NCBI RefSeq assembly: GCF_001428045.1
Contig: NZ_LMSD01000012.1
Coordinates: 658,126-722,125 of the forward strand
Length of the DNA: 64,000 nt
Reading direction: 5' to 3'
Origin: Paenibacillus sp. Soil750
Lineage (GTDB): Bacteria > Bacillota > Bacilli > Paenibacillales > NBRC-103111
In this document: one piece after another, positions 19,233 to 27,211 of the stretch
Numbering within the stretch: position 1 is the first letter of the stretch
Layout: every line of letters begins with the position of its first letter
Notes under the pieces: generated by a model
The model's input: only the letters and a program-made list of their open reading frames with translations
Databases searched by the model: none
What the model was told of the DNA's origin: nothing
Made by a program: the position numbers and the translations under genes

Positions 19233-19316
19233 ACCATCGCAAGTTATTTCAACAAAGTATTTATGAAAATGGAAGGCATCACGCCGGGCGAGTTTCGAAA
19301 GAACTTATTCATATAA
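19233..19316 (+). pseudogene. C-terminal remnant of an AraC-family regulator
   Basis: The plus strand reads IASYFNKVFMKMEGITPGEF followed by RKNLFI and a stop. This matches the second helix-turn-helix and C-terminal tail of AraC-type regulators. The upstream part has no continuous frame. A terminator hairpin follows at once. A decayed regulator gene is inferred. Confidence 0.6.
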
Positions 19317-19336
19317 CTATGTGGATTCCTAAAGAG

Positions 19337-19371
19337 ACTGACCCTGAAATAGTTACTCTCTCAGGGTCAGT
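19337..19371 (+). terminator. Hairpin terminator after the AraC remnant
   Basis: Arms ACTGACCCTGA and TCAGGGTCAGT pair perfectly over 11 bases with a 13-base loop, followed by TCTTTTCTTG on the plus strand. It fits the 3' end of the former regulator gene. Confidence 0.65.
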
Positions 19372-19654
19372 TCTTTTCTTGTTATTGTTTTCGAAATCGC
19401 CGGTTTAATTCCTGTAGTAAACGTAATCGTCATGCTGTTATAATTGTTATTCGAAGTAATATTTGGGTTGATCTGGGTACCGCCGTTTTTCTTGACATAA
19501 ACGTAGCCTTGACCTGCTTGAACGAGAAAAAAGGCACTTCCATCGCTAGGAAGCACCAAAAAAATTAAATGACAAACGAAATAATTCAAGTGTCCGACTT
19601 GCAATTGAAACTTTGGAACAAAAACTACCATAAAAACATAGTTGAATATATTAT
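19372..19654. other. Spacer downstream of the GH91 gene
   Basis: A 92-codon minus-strand frame spans 19353-19631, but it has no ribosome site before its ATG and its end runs through the hairpin above. Part of it (SAFFLVQAGQGYVYVKKNGG and on) looks protein-like and may be the tail of a lost gene. I cannot assign it. No terminator for the GH91 operon is evident apart from the hairpin at 19337-19371. Confidence 0.35.
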
Positions 19655-20998
19655 TTATGCTCCTGGCGTAGGAGTGGCTCTGAATGCATTTACAGTCTTG
19701 TCCATAACAACCTGTGCATCACTTCCCGAATCAAGAATCGTATTTTGAAGCGATTCTTTTTCTACCAATACTGTTGTTACGGTAAGCGGCTTTGATGCTT
19801 TGGTAGTCAACAAAGCGTCTACTTGCGCAGAAAAACAAGAATCACTTATCTTGGCATGAACCTCCGTGGCAACAACATGATTATTAGAAATATAATTTCC
19901 ATTACCCGAAACAATACGTATGATTACAGGTGTTGCACCTACAGGCTTGATGTTCTGAGTATTAATTCCTTCAGAAAAGTGATTAGCAATTACAGAATTA
20001 TTATTGCCACTGATATAGAGGAGACCATACAAATCATCTAAACCATTGTCTATTCCCAGAAAAGGAGTCCAAGGTTCATGGTCACGTAAAAAGTGATTTG
20101 AAGAAACCAAGTTTTCAGAACAATTTTCCCTGAATACCACCATTCCTGGATAAAATGAATGAAGTCTATTATTAGTGATACTGGAACGTGTCACACCATC
20201 AAAATAGATACTGCTCGCACCTCGTGGAAAAACATTATTCGCTGTAATCAAAAGTCCACCAAAATTTTGAGCGTAAATTGAATATCCTTTAAAACCGGCT
20301 CCTATCAAGTTATCGGTTATTTTTGAAGCCTGTCCCCAACCTCGTAGTTCTATACAGTTACCACATTCAGCTATGAAATTATCATGTATAGTCAGTGCAT
20401 CTGCATGATATATAGTAATTCCATGCTCTAAATACACAAACCCCATACCTGTAATCCGAAATGAGTCACAAGCACTTGCAACATAAATACCCGTTTTCCC
20501 GTTCGTGTATGTGTTTTCCGGATTTGTTTCTCCTAAACCATCTCCAATAAAATGCAAACCATCAATACAAAAGTCAGAAAACTCTACCGAACTTATTCGG
20601 GGATTTCCACTTCGTTCAACATAAAATGCAGCTCCTTTATATTCCTCGTCATTTACTTCTAGGGGAATATCTACGAGTATGCGACTTCCTCCCGGCCACA
20701 ATTCATGCAAATCCGCCCATTCATTCTCAGATGTATTAAAACGAATACTCGAAGATGTAAACCCGTGTCCAGAACCCATAATTTTAAGATAACTGATGTC
20801 TATAACTACTTGACTGCCAAGATGATAATCTCCCGGTGGAATATAGATAACCGCACCCGGCTTTCCGCCTTTATTCACATCAGTGTCCGTTTGCCTACTT
20901 TTAATATCTGCTATAATGCTATTGATTACCTCACCAATATCCTCATACGGATTACCGACAGGCCACTCTGTTACGTCGTAATAATTTTTACTAGCCAT
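19655..20998 (-). CDS. GH91 protein without signal peptide: DFA hydrolase or inulin fructotransferase
   Basis: A right-handed beta-helix protein of 447 residues, recognised by NPYEDIGEVINSIIADIK, PGAVIYIPPGDYHL and IMGSGHGFTSSSIRFN. GH91 contains inulin fructotransferases, which make difructose anhydride (DFA) from inulin outside the cell, and related DFA III hydrolases, which open DFA to inulobiose. The likely catalytic residues Asp206 and Glu217 lie 11 apart in HDNFIAECGNCIEL, the spacing known for the family. There is no signal peptide: the protein starts MASKNYYDVTEWP right at the fold. It closes an importer operon behind a cytosolic GH32 gene. Both points favour an intracellular DFA hydrolase over a secreted fructotransferase. 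AGGAGAA precedes the ATG. Confidence 0.85.
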   Translation of the reverse strand: MASKNYYDVTEWPVGNPYEDIGEVINSIIADIKSRQTDTDVNKGGKPGAVIYIPPGDYHLGSQVVIDISYLKIMGSGHGFTSSSIRFNTSENEWADLHELWPGGSRILVDIPLEVNDEEYKGAAFYVERSGNPRISSVEFSDFCIDGLHFIGDGLGETNPENTYTNGKTGIYVASACDSFRITGMGFVYLEHGITIYHADALTIHDNFIAECGNCIELRGWGQASKITDNLIGAGFKGYSIYAQNFGGLLITANNVFPRGASSIYFDGVTRSSITNNRLHSFYPGMVVFRENCSENLVSSNHFLRDHEPWTPFLGIDNGLDDLYGLLYISGNNNSVIANHFSEGINTQNIKPVGATPVIIRIVSGNGNYISNNHVVATEVHAKISDSCFSAQVDALLTTKASKPLTVTTVLVEKESLQNTILDSGSDAQVVMDKTVNAFRATPTPGA

Positions 20999-21034
20999 AA
21001 ATAAATTCTCCTATCAATTAAGTGTGTTCTACCT

Positions 21035-22534
21035 TCACCATATAGAGTGAAGTTGCCATATATCAAGAGAAATGAGTTCCACCTTATCTCCGAGGCTAAA
21101 AAGTTTCAAGTTTATACTGTACGGATTAGGATATATGTTATTGGTCATTGTCGTGCGCCCTTCATCCGCAAACACTTCAACAACGCAAGTATCTACGTAG
21201 ATATGCAGCCTTAATGTATCCTTATCGGCAGATTCCAGTTTACATTTTCGAATCCCCTGACTCCATCCGTCCGATCTGTTTCTATCAAATTGAAGTTCTC
21301 CGGTCTTAGGCGAATAAGAGAGTACCGTCTCCTCGTTGCCGTCATCCGACACCCTCATTTTGAAGCCAAATTCCTCCGCGTGACAATTTTCCAGATTAAA
21401 TTCCGCCACAATCTCTAAACTATCCCCTTCTATCGATCGGGGAAGCGCTTGTATTTCCCCTTCTATCGCCGTACGGTCAAGATGGAAATGTCCCCCCCGT
21501 ATCGCCTTTAATTCTTCAACTGGAAGAAATCTCAAATGTCCGTCATCGTCCATTTCTACAGTTCTTGGAATGGACATCGCGCCGCACCAATTGTTTTTAA
21601 AAGTGGGACCGAAATTTTGAAACCACGGCATCCAATCCCAAGCGTTCAACCAACCTATAATAATTCGTCTTCCATTATCATCAAGGAAGGATTGAGGAGC
21701 ATAGTACTCGAACCCGCAATCCACTTCTCCACAATAATCCCAAGTAAATTTCCCACTACTATAATCTAATGAACCAGTTAAATAACTCGCTTTTTTTTCT
21801 CCCATTCCCATTGGGGAGAACATTAGTACATAACGATCGCCAAGCTGAAAAATATCCGGACATTCCCACATCGTACCCATCGTACCGTCACTCTCAGCCA
21901 ATACACTTACATACTCCCATACATACAGGTCATTCGAGCGATAAAGCAAAGCTCTTCCTTTTCCATCTTTACTTGAACCTACGACCATATACCATTTATC
22001 TTCGTGTTTCCATACTTTCGGATCCCTGAAATCAGAGGAACTCCCTTCTGGAGGAACAGAGATAACCGGATTCCCTACATATTTTTGAAATGTCACGCTA
22101 TCGGTACTGGAAGCTATACATTGGGTTTGAATGACACGCCCTTCCTTCATAATCGTGCCGGTGTAGATCAAAGTCAATATCCCGTTGTCATCGACGGCGC
22201 TTCCGGAAAAACATCCGCCTTTTTGGTCAAGATCATAGACTTCACTTGGCGCAAGTGCAATAGGAAGGTGTTCCCAGTGAACCAAATCTTTACTTTTAGC
22301 ATGGCCCCAATGCATCGGACCCCACTCGGCTGAATAGGGGTGAAACTGGTAAAACATATGATATTCTCCTTGATAGTATATAAGCCCGTTAGGATCGTTC
22401 ATCCAATAGGCCGGAGGCATAAAATGAAACTTTAAGCGCATAGGGTCTTTATCCACATGGTCCTTTATAGTTGCAACTGATTGTTCTGCTTTACCTAACA
22501 TGAGATTATGGAACGTATGGTGATCATATTGCAT
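21035..22534 (-). CDS. GH32 beta-fructosidase, cytosolic
   Basis: A five-bladed-propeller fructosidase with a C-terminal beta-sandwich, 499 residues from an ATG at 22534. GGAGG stands eight bases before it, while the longer frame from a GTG would start inside the ribosome site. The nucleophile Asp47 is in YWMNDPNG, the transition-state stabiliser in DFRDPK (about residue 171), and the acid/base Glu224 in MWECPD. There is no signal peptide. The type resembles sucrose-6-phosphate hydrolase/sucrase, but no PTS gene is near. In this operon it would split inulobiose or short fructo-oligosaccharides after import, feeding fructose to a fructokinase. Confidence 0.9.
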   Translation of the reverse strand: MQYDHHTFHNLMLGKAEQSVATIKDHVDKDPMRLKFHFMPPAYWMNDPNGLIYYQGEYHMFYQFHPYSAEWGPMHWGHAKSKDLVHWEHLPIALAPSEVYDLDQKGGCFSGSAVDDNGILTLIYTGTIMKEGRVIQTQCIASSTDSVTFQKYVGNPVISVPPEGSSSDFRDPKVWKHEDKWYMVVGSSKDGKGRALLYRSNDLYVWEYVSVLAESDGTMGTMWECPDIFQLGDRYVLMFSPMGMGEKKASYLTGSLDYSSGKFTWDYCGEVDCGFEYYAPQSFLDDNGRRIIIGWLNAWDWMPWFQNFGPTFKNNWCGAMSIPRTVEMDDDGHLRFLPVEELKAIRGGHFHLDRTAIEGEIQALPRSIEGDSLEIVAEFNLENCHAEEFGFKMRVSDDGNEETVLSYSPKTGELQFDRNRSDGWSQGIRKCKLESADKDTLRLHIYVDTCVVEVFADEGRTTMTNNIYPNPYSINLKLFSLGDKVELISLDIWQLHSIW

Positions 22535-22573
22535 CAATATTTCCTCCACTCTTTATTTCATCATACAAATTCT

Positions 22574-23419
22574 CTATTCTTTAACAGCACCCATTGTCAT
22601 TCCGCGAACAATGTATTTTTGCATTACAAACGAAAACAGCATGACAGGAACGCTAAATATGGTTGCCGCAGCCGTCATGGGGCCTAGATCCAAACCGTAA
22701 GCTGTTAAAAACTCTGAAATTCCTACTGGCACCGTTTTGGCCGAAGTGCTTGTTAAAAGTAATGCGAACAAGAAATCATTCCAGGAAAGCATAAAGCTAA
22801 AAATTGAGGTAGTTGCGATTCCAGGCAGCGAGATCGGTAAGATAATACGCATAAAAGTTCCAAACATCCCGCATCCGTCGACACGCGCAGATTCATCAAG
22901 CTCTTTTGGCAAATTGTCAAAAAAACCAATCATCATCCAGATAACAAACGGAATGTTTATGCTGGTATAGACTAAAACTAATGCTAATTTTGTATCCATT
23001 AAACCTAATTGCCCAATAATACGATACATCGGTATTGCAACACTAATCAGAGGCGTCATACGAACACCCAAAGTAAAAAGCAGAAATAAATTCCCTAACT
23101 TTGATGCGAATCTGGTTAAGCCATAAGCAGCTAATGAACCCAGAAAAACACTCAATAGTGTACCTGACATTGCAGTTATAAGACTGTTAACAAAATATTT
23201 GCCGATTGCCAGTTGATGAAACAGAGCATTATAATTGGCTAAAGTAAACACAGAAGGCAACAACGTAGGGGTTGTGGAAATCACTTCCCTTGGCGGTTTC
23301 AGTGAAGATAACACAAGGTAAGCGTATGGAAATAAAGTAACAACCAAAAAAATACATGAGATGACGAATACAAATAAACTGGCAACTCTGGATTTTTGTT
23401 TACTCATGGTAATAACCAT
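22574..23419 (-). CDS. CUT1 sugar ABC transporter permease (MalG type)
   Basis: A membrane subunit of the importer linked to GH91, 281 residues. AAGGAGATC precedes the ATG. Six membrane segments are predicted, and the EAA loop reads LDESARVDGCGMFGTFMRI. The C-terminus ends MGAVKE. It is followed after about 40 bases by the GH32 gene. The substrate is inferred from the operon's enzymes: difructose anhydride or small inulin fragments. Confidence 0.9.
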   Translation of the reverse strand: MVITMSKQKSRVASLFVFVISCIFLVVTLFPYAYLVLSSLKPPREVISTTPTLLPSVFTLANYNALFHQLAIGKYFVNSLITAMSGTLLSVFLGSLAAYGLTRFASKLGNLFLLFTLGVRMTPLISVAIPMYRIIGQLGLMDTKLALVLVYTSINIPFVIWMMIGFFDNLPKELDESARVDGCGMFGTFMRIILPISLPGIATTSIFSFMLSWNDFLFALLLTSTSAKTVPVGISEFLTAYGLDLGPMTAAATIFSVPVMLFSFVMQKYIVRGMTMGAVKE

Positions 23420-23435
23420 CTTGCTGATCTCCTTC

Positions 23436-24326
23436 CTATCGAACCGCTTTCTTATTTGGATTCCAGAACTGTTTAAAAAAGAATGAACAGATTGCCAGCA
23501 AGATAATCATAAAGATTACAGCCATTGCGCTTGCATATCCTTCTTGATTGTATCTGGCTACCGATTTATAAATTAATGTGCTTACTAAGGAAGAGGAACC
23601 ATTCGGACCGCCTTGTGTCATCACCCAAATAATATCAAAGGATTTAGCTGCATCAATCATACGTATGACAACTGCAACTAAAATGACCGGTTTTAAACTT
23701 GGCAGTGTGATATGTAAAAAGTTTTGAAACTTATTTGCTCCGTCTATGCGGGCAGCTTCGTATAAACTTTCAGGTATACCTTGTATGCCCGCTAATAATA
23801 TCAACATCATAAATGGCGTGGTAAGCCATACATCTGCAATCATACAGGAAATTAAAGCCAACTTGCTGTCAGATAACCACAAGATACTTTGAGGATTCTT
23901 AATCAAGCCCAATTTGTATATAATTACATTTAAGATACCAAATTGGTCATTTAGCATAAATTTCCATATTAAACCACAAACCAAAGGAGAAATCATTAAC
24001 GGACTCAACAGCAAAGTACGAATGATGTTGGCGCCTTTAAACCCTGTACTTAGCAGAAGAGCAAGAAACATGCCCAATATTAACTCAATTGCAACTGCCC
24101 CTATCACATACACAATCGTATTGAGTAAGGATTGATAGAATGTGTCCGAAGTTAAAGCGTGAGAATAATGCCGTAGACCAATAAATTTTGAAGGGTCTTC
24201 ATCATCAAAAAAACTATCTTTAAAAAGCAACATCATTGGGTAAACAAAAAACAAGATCATGAAGACGAAAGCTGGTAGAAAAAATAAGAAAGAAAGCTTC
24301 TGATCTCTTAGGGACATATCCATCAT
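23436..24326 (-). CDS. CUT1 sugar ABC transporter permease (MalF type)
   Basis: The partner permease, 296 residues with six membrane segments and the EAA loop LYEAARIDGANKFQNFLHI. It lies 17 bases before the second permease and follows a strong hairpin behind the binding-protein gene, so it is probably expressed below the level of the binding protein. No ATPase is encoded in the operon. Confidence 0.9.
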   Translation of the reverse strand: MMDMSLRDQKLSFLFFLPAFVFMILFFVYPMMLLFKDSFFDDEDPSKFIGLRHYSHALTSDTFYQSLLNTIVYVIGAVAIELILGMFLALLLSTGFKGANIIRTLLLSPLMISPLVCGLIWKFMLNDQFGILNVIIYKLGLIKNPQSILWLSDSKLALISCMIADVWLTTPFMMLILLAGIQGIPESLYEAARIDGANKFQNFLHITLPSLKPVILVAVVIRMIDAAKSFDIIWVMTQGGPNGSSSLVSTLIYKSVARYNQEGYASAMAVIFMIILLAICSFFFKQFWNPNKKAVR

Positions 24327-24352
24327 CCTTCTGTGAGAATTGGAATTCGGTT

Positions 24353-24382
24353 AAAAAGGGGCTCGAACCTGAGCCCCTTTTT
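24353..24382 (-). terminator. Perfect 12-bp hairpin with T run after the binding-protein gene
   Basis: Arms AAAAAGGGGCTC and GAGCCCCTTTTT surround a six-base loop, five bases beyond the stop. It has the form of a factor-independent terminator on either strand. Within the operon it would act as a partial terminator that sets the ratio of binding protein to permeases. Confidence 0.8.
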
Positions 24383-24386
24383 CCAT

Positions 24387-25766
24387 TTATTTTCCTTGTA
24401 TCTCGTTAATTTTTGCTGCGGCTCTGTTTAATGCTTCTTGCGGTGTTTCCTTTCCGGAGAGAGCTACTTGAATTGCAGAGACTAATGCTTCATTTTCGAT
24501 TTCGTTCCAATGTGGCAATATTGGACGATTTTGTGTTTGGCTGGCAGCCAGTGTAGTTTCAAGCGCTTTCAGGTGTGCATATTCAGGTTTTTGACCGTAT
24601 TTTTCAAAGACCGATTTTCGTGCAGCCACTCCTAATGCTTTCATAAACAATTCATTTTTTTCATAAATAAATTTCACGTACTGTTTTGCGATATCTTGTT
24701 TTTTGGAAGTGCTCGGGATCACTTGATACCAAGGTCCAGGCACAACCCCTACTCCGGAATCACCAGCAATCATTGGAGCGGCGCCCACTTTCCCCGATAC
24801 TTTCGATTTGCCTGGGTCGTTAGAAGGGACAAAGAAATGAGCCCACTCAAGCATCATAGCCATTTTTCCATTCCAGAACATTTCAGAAATTTCAGAAGAG
24901 GCCATGTTTAGTGCACCTTCTGGCGCAGACTTGTCTTCACGTAAAATCTTTGTTTCAAATTCCAGAGCCTTTACATATGGTTCCGAGTTGACTAAGGCTT
25001 TATTATCTTTACCCACAACCAAAGGTTTTGCTCCTGCCTGAGCGGCATGGTCCAACCAACTGGCAACCGAATCCCCGTTATTCATCCCTAATATGCCCGT
25101 ACCATATAGATCAGTTGCCCCATCTTTATTCGTATCACGAGTAAAGAACTTGGCGACATCCCTGTATTGCTGCCAATTCGTAGGCGGTTTCAAATCATAT
25201 CCATATTTAGCCTTAAATGCATCTTGTTCCTTCGGATCATTAAACAAATCGGTTCGATACAATAAAATTTTTGAGTTCGTCCAAACCGGCATGCCCAGAA
25301 TTTTACCGTTCACTTTACCGCCATCGACTACATTAGGTACAAAATCATTTTTGACCTCATCCGTCATTAAGTCATCCATAGCTACCAAGTTTTTTGCCAA
25401 AGCAGGAAACCACAAGATATCGATCGTGGCAACATCGTATGCTCCTGAGTTAGCTTTCATTTCTACATTCAATTTGTCATAGACACCGATGTAGGGAACC
25501 GTTTCAATCTTCACTTCATAGCCAGTCTTTTGCTTAAATTCTTCCGCCGTTTGGCTGGCGACCGTATTGGCCGGACTTCCACCCTCAACCAGAACCGTGA
25601 TAGATTTATTCGACGAGCCAGATGCTCCTTTCTCAGAAGTTTGTTGTCCTTTATTGGACGCAGAGCTTTCAGGGTTCTTTTCATTACTAGAACATCCAAC
25701 CAAAATCGCTGAAAAAGACATGCACATTACAAGAACACCAGATAATAATTTACCTTTTAATTTCAT
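24387..25766 (-). CDS. Sugar-binding lipoprotein of the GH91-linked importer
   Basis: A family-1 solute-binding lipoprotein of 459 residues. The lipobox is LVGC (Cys25), followed by a long Ser/Gly/Lys linker. The mature domain begins ITVLVEGGSPANTVASQTAE and includes YDVATIDILWFPALAKNLVA, the usual cleft-forming strand. The gene opens the operon (binding protein, permease, permease, GH32, GH91). Its promoter region is shared with the divergent AraC gene and contains four operator-like repeats. Predicted cargo: difructose anhydride or inulo-oligosaccharides. Confidence 0.9.
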   Translation of the reverse strand: MKLKGKLLSGVLVMCMSFSAILVGCSSNEKNPESSASNKGQQTSEKGASGSSNKSITVLVEGGSPANTVASQTAEEFKQKTGYEVKIETVPYIGVYDKLNVEMKANSGAYDVATIDILWFPALAKNLVAMDDLMTDEVKNDFVPNVVDGGKVNGKILGMPVWTNSKILLYRTDLFNDPKEQDAFKAKYGYDLKPPTNWQQYRDVAKFFTRDTNKDGATDLYGTGILGMNNGDSVASWLDHAAQAGAKPLVVGKDNKALVNSEPYVKALEFETKILREDKSAPEGALNMASSEISEMFWNGKMAMMLEWAHFFVPSNDPGKSKVSGKVGAAPMIAGDSGVGVVPGPWYQVIPSTSKKQDIAKQYVKFIYEKNELFMKALGVAARKSVFEKYGQKPEYAHLKALETTLAASQTQNRPILPHWNEIENEALVSAIQVALSGKETPQEALNRAAAKINEIQGK

Positions 25767-25950
25767 AAAAAGTTACCCCCTCATTATTATTTAACAAATG
25801 GTAGTCCTTCTAAAGGACTATTAGGTTGCCAAGCGTTCATAGTAAGTTCCTACATCATTTTCATTTGTTTTGTCATTACGCTTTCAAATACACTCAAATA
25901 TCCCCAGGCCCCCCCCAAGTAAACAGAAAAGTTTATCCAAAATTGTGTTT

Positions 25951-26032
25951 CTCGAAAACCGTTTGATTTTCTCAGAAAACGTTTGATTTTCTCAGAAAAA
26001 CGTTTTCTTTTCTCAGTTAAACGTTTTCTTTT
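25951..26032. promoter_or_regulatory. Array of four operator-like repeats, 20-21 bp apart
   Basis: Four head-to-tail units start at 25951, 25971, 25991 and 26012. Each has CTC(A/G), an A-rich half, a central CG and a T-rich half. The third contains AGAAAAACGTTTTCT, which is nearly palindromic. The central CG steps lie 20, 21 and 21 bases apart, about two helical turns. A weaker unit may sit at 25924-25937. The array lies between the divergent GH91 operon and AraC gene and probably binds that regulator or a LacI-type protein. Confidence 0.7.
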
Positions 26033-26122
26033 CCACAAAACCAATGATATACTAATAATGAAACATTGTCGTTGGCTTAAATTATGATTAATTTGTCAAA
26101 TATTTTGGTTGGAGGTTACTAC

Positions 26123-27004
26123 ATGAACTTACACAATCTGTCTCCTTATTTACGAATTGCTATGGATAGCTACGTCTCATTTCCTTGGTTTTTAGAGGAA
26201 AGGGTATTATTTGACTATGAAATCCTTTATCTCAAAGAAGGCAGATTAAAAGTTACTGTAGAGGATGATGTTTATTTTGGAGAACCAGGTGACATATTTT
26301 TCTTTCGCCCCAAACAAAGGCATTCGATTAGTAAAATTGGAACTGATTTAGTCCGACAGCCCCATTTGCATTTTGATTTGTTCTATCAAGAAGATAGTCC
26401 CGATGTTAAAGTTTCTTTTAAAAAATTAGAAAATATGACAAACGATGAAATGAAGTGGTTCCGAAGCGACGAGATTGACAGATTAACTCTTCCTCTAGCA
26501 AGTCATATACGGTTGCGGTATCATTTAGCTATAGAAAAATTACTTTATGAAATTATAAGAGAATTTCAAATGAAGCTGCCATTTTATGAATTAAATATTA
26601 AGGGATTATTTATTCAATTATTCACCGCATTATTGCGCGAAAACTATTGGAACAGAAATCCTCACTTATTTTCCAATATCAATGAGTTGGAGCAAGTCAG
26701 AATTTTCTTAAAGCATAACATTGGTCAAAGGGTGACTTTAGATGAACTTGCCAAAATATCTGGAATCAGCAAGTACTATTTGATCACACTGTTTAATCAA
26801 ACATTTGGAATGAGTCCTATCCACTATCACCAATTAATGAGAATAGAAAAAGCAAGAGAGATGATCCAATTCACTGATGAACCTTTAAAACGAATTGCGG
26901 AACTTATCGGATTTCCGGATATTCATTCTTTCAGTAAAGCGTTCAAAAAAATAGAAGGCGTTAATCCTTCTTTTTATCGGAAAAAGAAAACATCTCGCTC
27001 ATAA
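26123..27004 (+). CDS. AraC-family regulator with N-terminal cupin domain
   Basis: A 293-residue transcription regulator. The start at 26123 is chosen because TTGGAGGTTACTAC precedes it; an earlier in-frame ATG has no ribosome site. Residues 30-110 form a cupin-like sensor (YLKEGRLKVTVED, GEPGDIFFFRPKQRHSI). The last 100 residues carry two helix-turn-helix units (TLDELAKISGISKYYLITLF, then IAELIGFPDIHSFSKAFKK). It is transcribed away from the GH91-linked importer operon and probably activates it in response to an intracellular sugar. Confidence 0.9.
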   Translation: MNLHNLSPYLRIAMDSYVSFPWFLEERVLFDYEILYLKEGRLKVTVEDDVYFGEPGDIFFFRPKQRHSISKIGTDLVRQPHLHFDLFYQEDSPDVKVSFKKLENMTNDEMKWFRSDEIDRLTLPLASHIRLRYHLAIEKLLYEIIREFQMKLPFYELNIKGLFIQLFTALLRENYWNRNPHLFSNINELEQVRIFLKHNIGQRVTLDELAKISGISKYYLITLFNQTFGMSPIHYHQLMRIEKAREMIQFTDEPLKRIAELIGFPDIHSFSKAFKKIEGVNPSFYRKKKTSRS

Positions 27005-27076
27005 TTACATGTCCATAGATGTGTGTTATGTCCAAGCATTGCCCAGTGTAACCGCTTACATATAATGACAAAAAAA

Positions 27077-27142
27077 GGTCTGCATAGCTATCCCTAGGCT
27101 ATTTGAGATTCCCCCAAATTGCCTATCAGCTGAAAGCAGACC
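27077..27142 (-). terminator. Long structured terminator of the importer-chemoreceptor operon
   Basis: Outer arms GGTCTGC and GCAGACC enclose smaller pairings TAGCT/AGCTG, TAGGC/GCCTA and ATTTG/CAAAT, giving a long imperfect hairpin. On the minus strand TTTTTTT follows. It lies between convergent genes, about 70 bases beyond the chemoreceptor stop. Confidence 0.75.
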
Positions 27143-27211
27143 ATCTAATGTTACTATCATCACGTAAAGTCAATTAGTCTATGTATCGCTTAATCACATC
27201 CGATTTACAAA

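Noticed and set aside
19353..19631. A 92-codon minus-strand frame behind the GH91 gene
   Set aside because: No ribosome site, no recognisable domain, and its end runs through a terminator hairpin; kept only as a spacer note.
19655..20998. Secreted inulin fructotransferase as the first-choice name
   Set aside because: No signal peptide at any in-frame start near the fold, and the gene belongs to an importer operon; retained as an alternative only.
25951..26032. CRISPR-like array
   Set aside because: Units are contiguous, only 20-21 bases long and have no spacers.
25850..26044. A 64-codon frame rich in Lys and Arg over the operator array
   Set aside because: The charged repeats are produced by the four DNA repeats themselves; no ribosome site. 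It is a shadow of the array.
27077..27142. Long hairpin considered as a small RNA or insertion-element end
   Set aside because: The T run on the minus strand and the position behind the chemoreceptor gene fit a terminator; no partner end or target duplication was seen.
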